Assembly (NCBI GenBank): GCA_023374025.1
Contig: SIJG01000016.1
Location: 1,826,142-1,890,141, forward strand
Source of the DNA: Heterodera schachtii
Lineage: Eukaryota; Nematoda; Chromadorea; Rhabditida; Heteroderidae
Length of the DNA stretch: 64,000 nucleotides
Direction of reading: 5' to 3'
Both the position numbers and the translations under genes were made by a program. How positions within the stretch are numbered: the first letter of the stretch is position 1; every line of letters starts with the position of its first letter. Below the pieces are notes generated by a model. That model had not been told where the DNA came from. It saw only the letters and a list, made by a program, of their open reading frames with translations, and searched no databases. This document shows, piece by piece, positions 1 through 9,768 of the stretch.

Positions 1-1186
1 CGCTCCATTTTGTGGCAATTAGCTGCACACTTTTGTCGTGAGCGCCCAAACGTGCGCGCCCAAACGCAGTGGACCCCAAATTCTCTGCCTTTTATATGGG
101 TTTTGTTTTCTCATAAATCGCAACTTTTTTTTTGAAATTTTGTTTCTCTCAATTTCTGTCTCAAGTTTTTTTTTCTTAAAATAAGCAACAGAAAAAAGTT
201 AAATTCTAAGAATTGAACCCAAAATCTTCGGACAAGTTTATTTTTACTAAAAAGTTTGTTTGCTGAAATAGTCAATGAATTATATGTAGAAGCGAAAGTT
301 CTTTGATTTTTCGAATTTTAATTACTTTTTAAAACAATCAAAAAATCATAGTTTTGGGAATTTATAAATACAAGCAAATAGCAAATACAGACTTTAATAA
401 AGAATTAATGAGAATATCCGAAATTCAGCTTTTTCGCGAATATTTGGCATAATTTTTTTTCTGATCACTCCATTGTGATCTGAGAATACTAAAATTGGGC
501 TGGAAAATTTTTTTCATAAAAACCATCTGAAAGAAAACAAAATTCTCTACAAAATGGCTTTTGAATGATGGCTCTACGCCGCTTATTCGCTGAGTTCATA
601 AAAAATTCAAAAATATTTATAAAACCATAAAGTTTTTTAAATGATCAGTAGGGCGCGGATTTTTAAGGGTGAAAAAGTCCAAAATAGCGAGCTAAATAGG
701 GGCAAAAAATTCGCGAAATAGGAGCGAAAATAGGGGCGAAAAAGTTTCAAATATAGGGGTGAAATTTATTAAAATTGCTGTTTTCTCTATGTAAATTAGT
801 TAAAATTAAGTCAAACAATTTATTCACTGATTGCAGTTAGAAATGAAGTACTTTCGAAATTTTCTTTTCGGATAAATACTAGGTGAGTTTTCGTCTATTT
901 TTCTTGTCTATCATTTGTCCACTTTCGGACAAATGATCATCGCCAAATTGAGCAACAACAAAAAAAAATTCGCCCCGAAATTCGCGACATGCTCATATTT
1001 TAATTTTAAAACTGGAAAATTAAATTGTAAATTTATTTGAAATTTTTTAATGAACATTTTCAAACTTTCACATTATTAATTTAAGGCGAATTTTGCCTTT
1101 TTTAATAAATTCTCTTGTGAAAATGCAAAAACAAAAAGGGCTCTTTTAAATATGCCTATTTAAATGACTTTAATTGCTGTCCTTTC
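1..1186. other. AT-rich stretch with no gene seen
   Basis: I see no coding exon here. Positions about 649-990 hold a degenerate tandem word of the type ataggggcgaaaa / ttcgcgaaa. It begins with tagggcgcggattttta and ends near ttcgccccgaaattcgcg. This looks like one copy of the dispersed word-repeat elements described in the findings. Confidence 0.5.
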
Positions 1187-1305
1187 GCTTACGACCATAC
1201 CACGTTGAAAGCACGCCATCCCGTCCGATCTGGCAAGTTAAGCAACGTTGGGCCTTCTTAGTACTTGGAACGGAGACGTCCTGGGAATCGAAGGTGTTGT
1301 AAGCT
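1187..1305 (+). rRNA. 5S ribosomal RNA gene
   Basis: This is a 119-bp sequence starting gcttacgaccatacc and ending gttgtaagct. The two ends are complementary and form helix I. The body carries the conserved 5S segments cacgccatcccgtccgatc and ggcaagttaagcaacgttgg, and the length and sequence fit nematode 5S rRNA. Differences from the Caenorhabditis sequence I remember are scattered (for example ggccttcttag in the middle), so it may be a normal or slightly diverged copy. It stands alone: I see no second 5S copy and no spliced-leader RNA gene next to it, although many nematodes carry 5S with SL1 in tandem arrays. Confidence 0.95.
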
Positions 1306-1318
1306 TTTTTCTTTTTTT
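1305..1318 (+). terminator. RNA polymerase III terminator of the 5S gene
   Basis: Directly after the 3' end of the 5S gene there are two T runs (6 and 7 T) separated by one C. This is the normal Pol III termination signal and suggests the copy can be transcribed. Confidence 0.8.
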
Positions 1319-1646
1319 CAATTTTCAATTTATTTAAATTTTTAATAATGAGGGGAGGGGGAAAGAGCAGTCCAAAAATTCTAAAAATAATTTTGTAATT
1401 TGTAAAATGACTGCATTAATAAATAAGCAATGGACTCGCTTTCTCGCTTCTCATCAAAAAGGCTTTCATGTGCGATTAAATGAATGAAATGCCCAAATCG
1501 CCCTTTGAAAAACGCCCATCCTTTTTAATGCATTTAAAAAAGCGATTAAAATTTATTTAAAAAGATTAATAGACAAAAAGAAGCAAATTGATTAAATGAC
1601 AAAATGTCGTTTTCAGTTTTTGTCCTTTTGTCGCAGTTTCCGCTTC

Positions 1647-2247
1647 TCATTTTGGCTGCACAATTTGCGTCACAACCGTTGTCCCAATTGGTTGGCATTT
1701 GCCACGGCATTCCTCCGCCGACTTTCCGATGCCTTTCTTCTGGCAGAACGCAATGCAATCCTCCAATGTGCCCACAAACTGATGCGTTTCCGTTACTTTG
1801 CTCACAAATGGCATATTCTGTCAATAATTCAATAATCATTTGGCCAATTCTCATTCGGCTAACCAATGTTAGCTGCGGAATGGCCTCTGTTTTGGCTTGT
1901 GCTTCCGTCCCCGTCGGCATTGGCACGGGCTGACATTTTTTTCGGCATTCTTCCGCCGTTTTTGCTATGCCTTTCCCCTGACAAAATCTGACACATTCGT
2001 CCATCTGCAGAAATTCGCGAGTTTCACTCATTCTGCTGATTATTTGCGTGCTTGGCTGAAAAATGGTGTAAATTCGTTAAGCAAATTGCCATAATTTAAT
2101 GCAAATTTTTACAATTTGAATTTGCTGCTGGCTAAGCATTCGAAATGGCATTGAAATTTGGCATTTCGTTGTGCATTTTTGAGTGCGTCCATCTGATTGA
2201 GTTTCGCATTCCGTTTTACAATTCGTTGGAATTTGCGCAACATTTTC
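1647..2247 (-). CDS. Small cysteine-rich protein with three CX3C...CX3C modules (5' exon not found)
   Basis: Three exons join in phase: 2113-2247, 1864-2055 and 1647-1817, separated by GT-AG introns of 57 and 46 bp. The product is about 165 residues plus an unseen N-terminus. It holds three copies of a module C-x3-C-x(10-11)-C-x3-C-Q: CKTEC...CTTKCQ at 2161-2220, then DECVRFC...CRKKCQ, then EDCIAFC...CRGKCQ. The last two copies share xKGIxKxAEEC between the cysteine pairs. This spacing matches helical-hairpin (alpha-hairpinin-like) disulfide folds, in which two helices are tied by two disulfides. That is an inference from spacing, not homology. A signal peptide would be expected but the first exon is not resolved; an ATG at 2297 reads MHRMVFLGL before a possible donor. 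Function is unknown. A role as a secreted protein or effector is possible. Confidence 0.55.
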
Positions 2248-2891
2248 CTGTGAGAAAACTCATCGGATGTCAAACCCAAAAATACCATCCTGTGCATTTT
2301 ATTTTAATATTAAATAATAAAAATAAATAAATAAATAACCTTTTTAGATTTATTATTTTATTTTATTTTTTACCAATTTTCTTTTCTTTTTTCTTGTGTG
2401 AATTTTTCTCTCTTACCGAATCTGTTGCGTTTCTTTTCTCGCGAATTTCATTTATCGCTTTTGTATCACTCAAAAAGACGAGAAAAGATAAATAATAAAA
2501 TACAATTAAAGTATAAAAGATCATTTAAAAATGTTTTCTGAATCTCAATTGATCAATTATTAAAAACAAAACAAATTTAAATTTAAATATAAAATGATTG
2601 TTATAATATTATATGAATAATTTCTTTGATTCATTTATATTATTTCTTATTCATTATTATTATTCAAAAACATCGTAAACATAAAACAGAAAATGATTTG
2701 CTCAGAAGAAAAATTCCACCGCTCCTTTTCACCGCATTTTTCTCATTTTAAACTTTACGACGGAATTTTATATTTCGGTAAACGAAAATAATAACAAAAT
2801 CAAATGAAATATTTTGGGAATTCAAAGAGAAATAATGTAAAAAAGTAATGAAAGAATAAATAAACACAATTTAAAAATAGAAATATTATTA

Positions 2892-5846
2892 TTATTTTTT
2901 TGACAGAACGCTGGGCGAAAGAACGGAGGCCATCATAGCCGATTCTGTGAGCACCGCCGGTGAGCCGACGGTGGGCGACAAAATGCCACCGCCCAAAATC
3001 TGTGGGGACAGAATGTCGGGACTGAGCACCTTAAAACAATGACAGATAGTAATTAATTGGGTTTAATTGGCGAGAGAAAACAAACGCAATTAATTAATTA
3101 TTATTGGAAACCGTTGGGCTCAAAATTAATGGGGACAAAGCGAAAGGATTGAGCACATTTGGCGACAACACATAAGGAGTAAGCTGAAAACATTGCTATT
3201 TGAATAACATTGGGTTAATTTTTACGATAAACGGTGCCATTGCCATCGGCGAAAGAATGAAAGGGCCGAAAACATAGGGGGACAGAATGTACGGCACGGG
3301 CGCGGCCGGGGACAGAATCCACGGGCTGAGGACGGATGGGGCCAAAATTACGGGCGAAAAAATATTTGGCGACAAAATCAGCGGGCCGAGCACAGAAAGA
3401 CTAAGCGAAAAGTGAATTATTTTTAATTTATTGAGAAAAACTGACCCGTAAATTGGCGTGAACATGTACGGCTCCAAAACGACGGGCTTTAGCACAGAAA
3501 GCCCACTGATTTCGCCATTTGGCTGCTGCCTTTTCATTCGCCGCCGATTTTTGGCGCTAAAATGCAAACGGACAATCTTTTCGCGCCTTCTTTTGTCCAC
3601 TTTGCCCGCAATTTCCTTAATTGCTCTCCTTAATTACTTTTGCATTTCGATTTTGAATTCACTTCCGGAATGTCTCTGGCGATGCGTTCAATTCGTTTCC
3701 ATACCGCCTCCTCACGTTGGCTTTTGTGCAGTCCATCAAATTCGGCCATTTTCGCCTTCACTTTGTCGGGGAATTCGGCATCTTCAAATGATGGCATTTT
3801 ATTATTATTTTTGTTTTTTTCCGCTTGCATTGGTCCCGGCACAGCTGGTCGAACTGTGCCCTTCTGATGAATGTCCATCCCTCCTCGTCCAATTCCCTTT
3901 TCTGCGCACTTTCAAACGATTTTTCCATTTTTGTGTACGCTGCCAAAATTCGATCATTCGCTTCCGTTATCTCCGGTTCAATTTCAAAAAACAAAACAAA
4001 TAAACAAACCAATTATTAAACGTTCCAAGCTTTTAATTACCAAAGAAATTGAGTGCCTTCAGCAGTTCCATGGCTTGTTGAACGTGTCCAATTGTCCCCG
4101 TCACTTCCATCAATGCCTGCAAAAGTGCTTCTCTGTCCTGCTGGTTCAGTCCGGTCGCTTTTAGTACCTTTTCAAAATGCCATCCAAGCATTTGGCTTTG
4201 TGTTTTGCTTTTACCTCGGGTACTGATGCGATTTGCACTCCTTTCGCCTCTTTCTGTGGTCCTACCGTACCACTCTTGTTGCTACCGTAGTGCTGCTCCT
4301 CGGCCCGTTTCGTACAATGCAAATACGGTGGGGGAAAGAATCGATTTGGAGGCCTTCGATGGGTCGGGCATTAGTGGAGCAATGCGCGGGCTCATCAGCT
4401 TGTAATTTGTCGCTTCCATCTGCTGCTGATCCGTTCCATTGTTTAGCTTTTGCAGCAACGAAATGCCCTGGCGGACAATGCCCTCGGGGCTTAACTAAAG
4501 GTCCGCCAAATCAATTACTCTAATTAACGAATGCCCTTCTCCCTCTTTTGGAATTCTTTCCTTACTTTTCCCTTAGGCCCAAACGATGGCTCTTTTCTGT
4601 CCATCACCAAGTCGAACATTCGCTTCTCATAAACAGCTAATTAGAGAACAAATTTGTTTATTAGCTTTGGTTTCGGTTTATTTTTACCCGCTCCCGGCGA
4701 TTCCATTCGCTTTTCGTTGGATTTTTTCAGTCGAACCAATGAATTGAACATTTTTGACCATTTCACTCCACTGGCATTGCTGCTTTGGTTAACATTTGCC
4801 AGCTTTGAAATTAAATTTGACACCTAATAAATGCTTTTTAATTATCTAAATTTTATTTCTTAAATTGGCATTCACCCGAATGATTGCCGATCGGTCGTTT
4901 TTGCCGGCCAAATTCTCAAGACTATCCGCTTGTCTAATCTAAAGTGTTGAAATATATTTACAAATTAGATTTCTATTTGTTTACCCTGAATTTCTCCTCC
5001 AACTTTGGCCTTTCCATTGTCCATTTGCTCTTTTTTCCATTTTCTTTTGACTCCTTTTTGTCCATTTTATTTTTCCATTTTTCTCCTAATCGCTTTTTCC
5101 ATTCCATCATTTCGTTTTTTCTGTTAAATTTATTTTCTTTTCTTTTATCTTTGAATTACTCTAATTTTACCCTTTTGTTTTACTTTGTCCTTTCTTCGCC
5201 TCTCTTTTTGACAATTTTATTATTTTCTAAATATTTAAAATATTTAATTATTTTAAATTATTTTTTTCTACCTTTTTGCCATTAGCTGAAGCGATGATTC
5301 GCAAAAGGTAAATTCTGCGCAAATTTGTTAGGCATTTGGCCGATTGCACCAAATCTCGCCTGTCTTCAATTCGGTCCAAACATTCGGCCATCGCTTTTTG
5401 TTCGTCTGTGCTAATTAGGGTTAATTAAGGATTGAATTAAATTGTCAAATAATAATTTTAAATTTAATTGTTAAGTATTTATAAATATTTATAAAAGAAT
5501 TGAATGTTTCACTCACTCGGCAATAACTTTCTGAACAAATCTCTGCCCATTTTGCCCATTATCGCTTTGATGCCACCCGCGTACCAATTCGTGTGCAAAT
5601 TTCTAACTGAGCCCATAATTCTTTTCATTCAGCCGAACTTTGTCAAATTTTCCCATTGCATTAATTGATTGGAACTTTTCCTCCGATTTTCCTATTAAAG
5701 AATAATTTAATTTTAAATTTAAATTTATTATTCTTTATATAAATTATATTTTCAATAAATTCTTACTCACCTTGTGCCGAAATGTTCTGTCCAAACACCG
5801 ATAAAAGAATTGTTAGCAAAGTGATGAGCAGAAAAACCAAAAACAT
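2892..5846 (-). CDS. mlt-10-like: MLT-10-like moulting protein (DUF644 plus proline repeat)
   Basis: The gene starts at 5846 with a clear signal peptide (MFLVFLLITLLTILLSVFGQ). Exons 5771-5846, 5517-5691, 5272-5410, 4876-4938, 4688-4823, 4566-4636 and from 4494 onward join in phase. Family segments include FDLVMDRKEPSFGPKGK, NYKLMSPRIAPLMPD, LSPTVFALYETG and an exon at 4041-4167 reading VLKATGLNQQDREALLQALM. The C-terminal exons (about 2892-3590) are a run of P-x-x-L-S-P type repeats (VLSPWILSP, YILSPYVFGPFILSP). These repeats together with DUF644 define the MLT-10 family of secreted nematode proteins needed for moulting. Two junctions only work with GC donors (near 4300 and 3835). The second exon has an in-frame TAG near 5605 unless a short GC-AG intron removes it. 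The gene may therefore be decaying. The family call is firm; exact exon ends in the middle are not. Confidence 0.75.
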
Positions 5847-6907
5847 TTAATTGAATAGAAAAATATGCAAAAAAATTAAAAATTATTTTATTGCCAATTA
5901 TAAATATTATTGTTAATATAAAGCAATTTGTTTTTGAAATGTTCCAAAAGTGAGTCTTTCGTTTTGTCAGTCGTTTAAATGAAATGCTTTTGTAAAATGG
6001 CGAATTTGAACAAAGCCTTCAGAGAGAATGGCATTTGGAGCAAAGCAAAACTAAACGAGTTTAGTTTAAGCGGAAATATGAGAATGAATGGACAAACGAA
6101 CGAACGAACAAATGAATGAATAAAATGGACTTTTCACCAACGGACTGAAACATTCCATCGAATTGAAAGGGAAATTGTGGCAAAAAGTTGGAAATGAATG
6201 ATTTTCGAATGGAAATGCCAAAGTTGTAAATCCCCTGTTAAATAAAAAATTAATCCATAAATAAATACATATTGGGCATTTCCTTTTTGCCTTTCTTCGG
6301 TTTGGGACTGAATTTCGCGCGGAATAATTTACCCACTTCAATTTGGCCCAATAAATGGCACAATAATCGCCCGCAGGCAATTGTTGTTCGCCCAAACGTA
6401 TGCCAATCACTTTCCTCTTTTCCAATATATTTTCAATAAATTAAATTGCGCCAATTTTTAATAGGTCGTTAAAACATTCAAATAAATCACACTTAAATCC
6501 TTAATTGAGAATGATGGAAAAAGGTCGGAAAATTGCAAAATTTTCCCGGCGATGCCTATCAGCAGCTCGGGCCCTATAACTCCTTAATTTTCCTAAAAAT
6601 TGGTTTAAAACCGCAAATTGTTTATTTTCCCGACAAAAATCGTTGCTTTATATGACTGGGTCCTTCGTAAAATTTTCATTTTTACTTTATTAGCTTTTTG
6701 TTTTTGATCAGCAATGTCTGTCTGCTGCTGATGGTAATGAAAATCTGTGATTAAATTTATCGTATATATAAATTGGTTGTCCTATTTTTTTGAATGAATG
6801 AAAAAGCCAAAAGGTGAAAAATGGAATGGCATTTGCAATTTTATCATCATTATCAGTGTTTTTTTAGTCCCAAAAATGCTTCTTCCATACGCCCATCCCA
6901 TCGGTGT
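5847..6907. other. Intergenic, one weak ORF (6066-6425, minus)
   Basis: Most of this stretch is AT-rich with nothing recognised. A minus-strand ORF at 6066-6425 begins MEKRKVIGIRLGEQQLPAG and continues DYCAIYWAKLKW. A GT-AG intron could join that part to VPNRRKAKRKCPIC. I do not recognise it and cannot exclude chance. Confidence 0.3.
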
Positions 6908-9397
6908 TCAGAAGAGATACGCCGTGTCGTAAACGCCGAGTCCGGCGCCGATGCCGCCCTCATTCAGATGTGCTAATTTGCTGCGGAAGTGATAGCCCTG
7001 CTGGACATTTGCCATCACCGTTCCGTCCACCTCGTTGCCCAGCAGAAAGCCGTACACGCACCCAACTCGGGCACCAAAGTCGCCTTTTGGGGTTCAGCTA
7101 AGGGCCGCAAAGTGTAATTCTGAGACAAAGGAATTGGCCATAAAATGCCATTTGAAAAGTGAGATTTTGGTTACTTCAACGGTCATCGGATGCAATTTTT
7201 GCATTAAAATGTGTGCCGCTTTTTCCTTCCGAGTGAACTTTTGCAGGGCTTCCGTAATTTTCTCAGTCAAAATAGTTGTGTCCTCCAGCATTCTCGGTTC
7301 GGTTTCAGCACATAATTCTCCGGCCTTTCCATGGCATCCTTTAAAAAAAGGATCAAAAATATTTCTCTTAAAAAATTCATTCGATGAATTATTTTTGAAA
7401 TTTAAATTAACAAATTAAAGAATTAAATTTCACTTTAATTGAATTAGTCGCAAATTTAGAAATTAAATTTCGCTTTGCCTTTATTAAATCCCGCGTTTTT
7501 TGGTCGTCCTTTTCCATGCCCCACAGCCCGGCAAACACCGATCAATCGTTTCTTCGTCTTCTTCCCTCGGGAAAAATCGTCGCAAAACTTCGGGTTTTGT
7601 GAGAAGCTGTCCCAAAATTGATCAAACTAATTATTTTACACTTTTACCTGCTGAATTTTCTTTGTGCAGCTAATTCCAATTGCCAATGACGGCGCCTTCA
7701 TGCAAAAATTTGCGAATTAATTGCCCAATTAATTCACTTTTTATCCGCTTACAATTGCAGTCGATCGTTCGATCATCCGTCGCCCTTCCATTTGCATTTC
7801 GTACGTTTTCAAAAAGGTCGGCCGATAGCCGAGGGCGGACATATTCGAATAAACCACGGCGACCCTTCGGCCGTCGGAGTTTTGCCGAAGCGAAAAATCG
7901 TTGGGGTCCAAATGTAAGCTGAATTTAAACTTGATTTTCCATAAATTTGCCTTACTCACTTTTCCATTATTCCCTGCAACGAGTAAAAAATGCATTCGAT
8001 TTTGCCATCCGAAATTTCCTCCAATTCCGTGGCGATTTGCCGTTGGTCGAATTTGTAAGGGATGAAAGTGGTGGACAGAATTAGCACCACGGCATTCGGG
8101 TCGTTGAACAGCTTCCTTCATTTTTAGGGAATTAAAATTTGTTTTGCATGGCCAATGTTTGCCTTTGCCCTTCCCCACCCCTCCCTTACCATGCCATGGA
8201 GTGTTTCTCCTTTGCCATGCCATGGAGTGTTTCCCCCTTACCATGCCATGGAGTGTTTCCCCCTTACCATGCCATTAGTTTGCTCCCCTCCCTTACCATG
8301 CCATGGAGTGTTTCCCCCTTACCATGCCATTAGTTTGCTCCCCTCCCTTACCATGCCATGTGCAATGATTCTACCAAAGCGGCGTCCGGCTGATTGTCCG
8401 GCGATGGTGCCGTGTCCATGCCGACCTGTCGCAACATTTGCCGGTGCAATTCGCTGTTGCGCCGCTTCAGACTCAAACCGGCGACGGAGCCGCTGTTCAC
8501 TTCGAACTGAAAAGGTAAATTACAAAAAAGAAAGGGAGAATAATCCAAAATGCCCATATCATTTTACCTGCTTAATTTCGTACTTTTTCCTCGCCGTTGC
8601 TTTGGTCCGTGACGACATTCAACAGATAATCTTGTATTATTTCCAGCAATAATTAGGCAATTAATTTGCTATTTAACTGATCTTTGGATGAGCAGTGTTA
8701 TCGGCTGTCGAATGCCCTCCTTCCTCACTTCCTTCACAATTTGCACCATTTTCGCGATGTGTTCGTCCATTGGGACCAAATCTTTGAATGAATCCATCAG
8801 AAATTCGTGGTCATTCGCCACTCGGAAATAAAGCAAATTCATTGCTTAATTAACAAATGTTAAATAAATAAATGTTTTTGTTTTCATATTTTTACACCTT
8901 TTGGACGGAAAGTTCTTTTTCGAATGAGCTTTTCTGGGAAACGGGGAAGGGGAAGGGAAATGGGCGCAAACTCAAGCAGTGTCGGCACTGAACAAAAGTG
9001 TAGCGGATTGATTCTAAATATTGAAAACATTTAAAATTATTTTAATAAATTAAATAAATGCCCTTTTCACCTCGCTTTGGGATCATATTTTCTCAACACC
9101 AATCCGTTGTTTTGGGCCCATTCGATCGCGTAAAGTGCCAATTCGTTCAAATGCCTTTTGTCTTTTACCGCATTCACCGCATAACTTTGAATACTTTTTA
9201 AATCGACTGAAAATTAATTAGCTAATTAATGAACATTAAAATATTTGCACATTTTAAACAAATAAATAACCATTTTTTGACGTATTTTCCCCCTGCCTCT
9301 GATCAGTGCATTCTTCTTCTGCTGGTGGAGAGTTATTTGTTGCATTTGAAAAGTGAATGAAAAGGGTGACAATAAAAAGAAAGGCGAACTTGGACAT
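6908..9397 (-). pseudogene. Secreted glutathione-synthetase-like gene, broken by frameshifts
   Basis: Exon order and motifs follow eukaryotic glutathione synthetase (ATP-grasp; gamma-glutamylcysteine + glycine to glutathione). In order: LNELALYAIEWAQNNGLVLR, FAPISLPLPRFPEKLI, RVANDHEFLMDSF, FEVNSGSVAGLSLKR, YKFDQRQIATELEEI, RRVAVVYSNMSALGYRP, RRMIERSTAI, TKKIQQ, VFAGLWGMEKDDQKT, ENYVLKPNRE, HILMQKL and a C-terminus GGIGAGLGVYDTAYLF with stop at 6908. Before it lies a signal peptide (MSKFAFLFIVTLFIHFSNA at 9397) that housekeeping synthetases lack. Signal peptides of this kind are reported for GSS-like effectors of cyst nematodes. The frame breaks between QRS and DYLL, between ETIDR and VFAGL, twice around the glycine-rich substrate loop (near 7290), and between PELG and VYGFLLG. 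Flanking segments stay well conserved, so the breaks are recent or are assembly errors. Confidence 0.8.
8176..8362. repeat. Minisatellite in an intron of the GSS-like gene
   Basis: About seven units share the core cttaccatgccat, followed either by ggagtgtttccccc or by tagtttgctcccctccc. On the minus strand the core reads atggcatggtaag, which contains the exon end and 5' splice site (GCATG/GTAAG) used by the exon that ends near 8357. The array therefore looks like repeated duplication of the donor region itself. Confidence 0.85.
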
Positions 9398-9768
9398 TTC
9401 TTCAGATGGATTTTAATTTTCCATATAAATATTTAAATTATATTATTTATTTATTTAATATTAATCAAATTGCCTTTTTCTAAATTTAAATACTTCAAAT
9501 GTTTCCTTCCGTTCAGATGAAAAGCACATTTTATTATTATTTGGTCGACTTCCTCTTCCTCATCCGCTTCATTTTTTTTATAATATTTTTTTTAAATTTG
9601 TTTTTGTGTTTTTCATAAGATTTTTTGTATTTATTTTATTTAAAACGTAAAATGTTTTAAATAGACACATAAATAAGCAAATAAAAATATGGAAAGGCAG
9701 CAAAAAAAAGTCATACACATAATTAATTTAAATACTGTAACCTATACTGTGAGTACACATAATTAATG
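9398..9768. other. Short intergenic stretch
   Basis: AT-rich, with poly-T and poly-A runs. It lies upstream of the GSS-like gene and downstream of the UGT stop codon. I see no gene. It should hold the GSS-like promoter, but I see no clear motif. Confidence 0.4.

Noticed and set aside
8520..8600. A frameshift after SNGEEK in the GSS-like gene
   Set aside because: Using the donor AAA/gtacga joins EEK to FEVNSG in phase, so no lesion is needed there.
8155..8652. Plus-strand ORF of 165 residues with MPWSVSPLPCH repeats
   Set aside because: It reads through the intronic minisatellite of the minus-strand GSS-like gene.
8900..9005. A frameshift in the GSS-like exon reading FAPISLPLPRFPEK
   Set aside because: A second frame also looked family-like, but the first frame aligns residue for residue with the synthetase segment and joins both neighbouring exons in phase.
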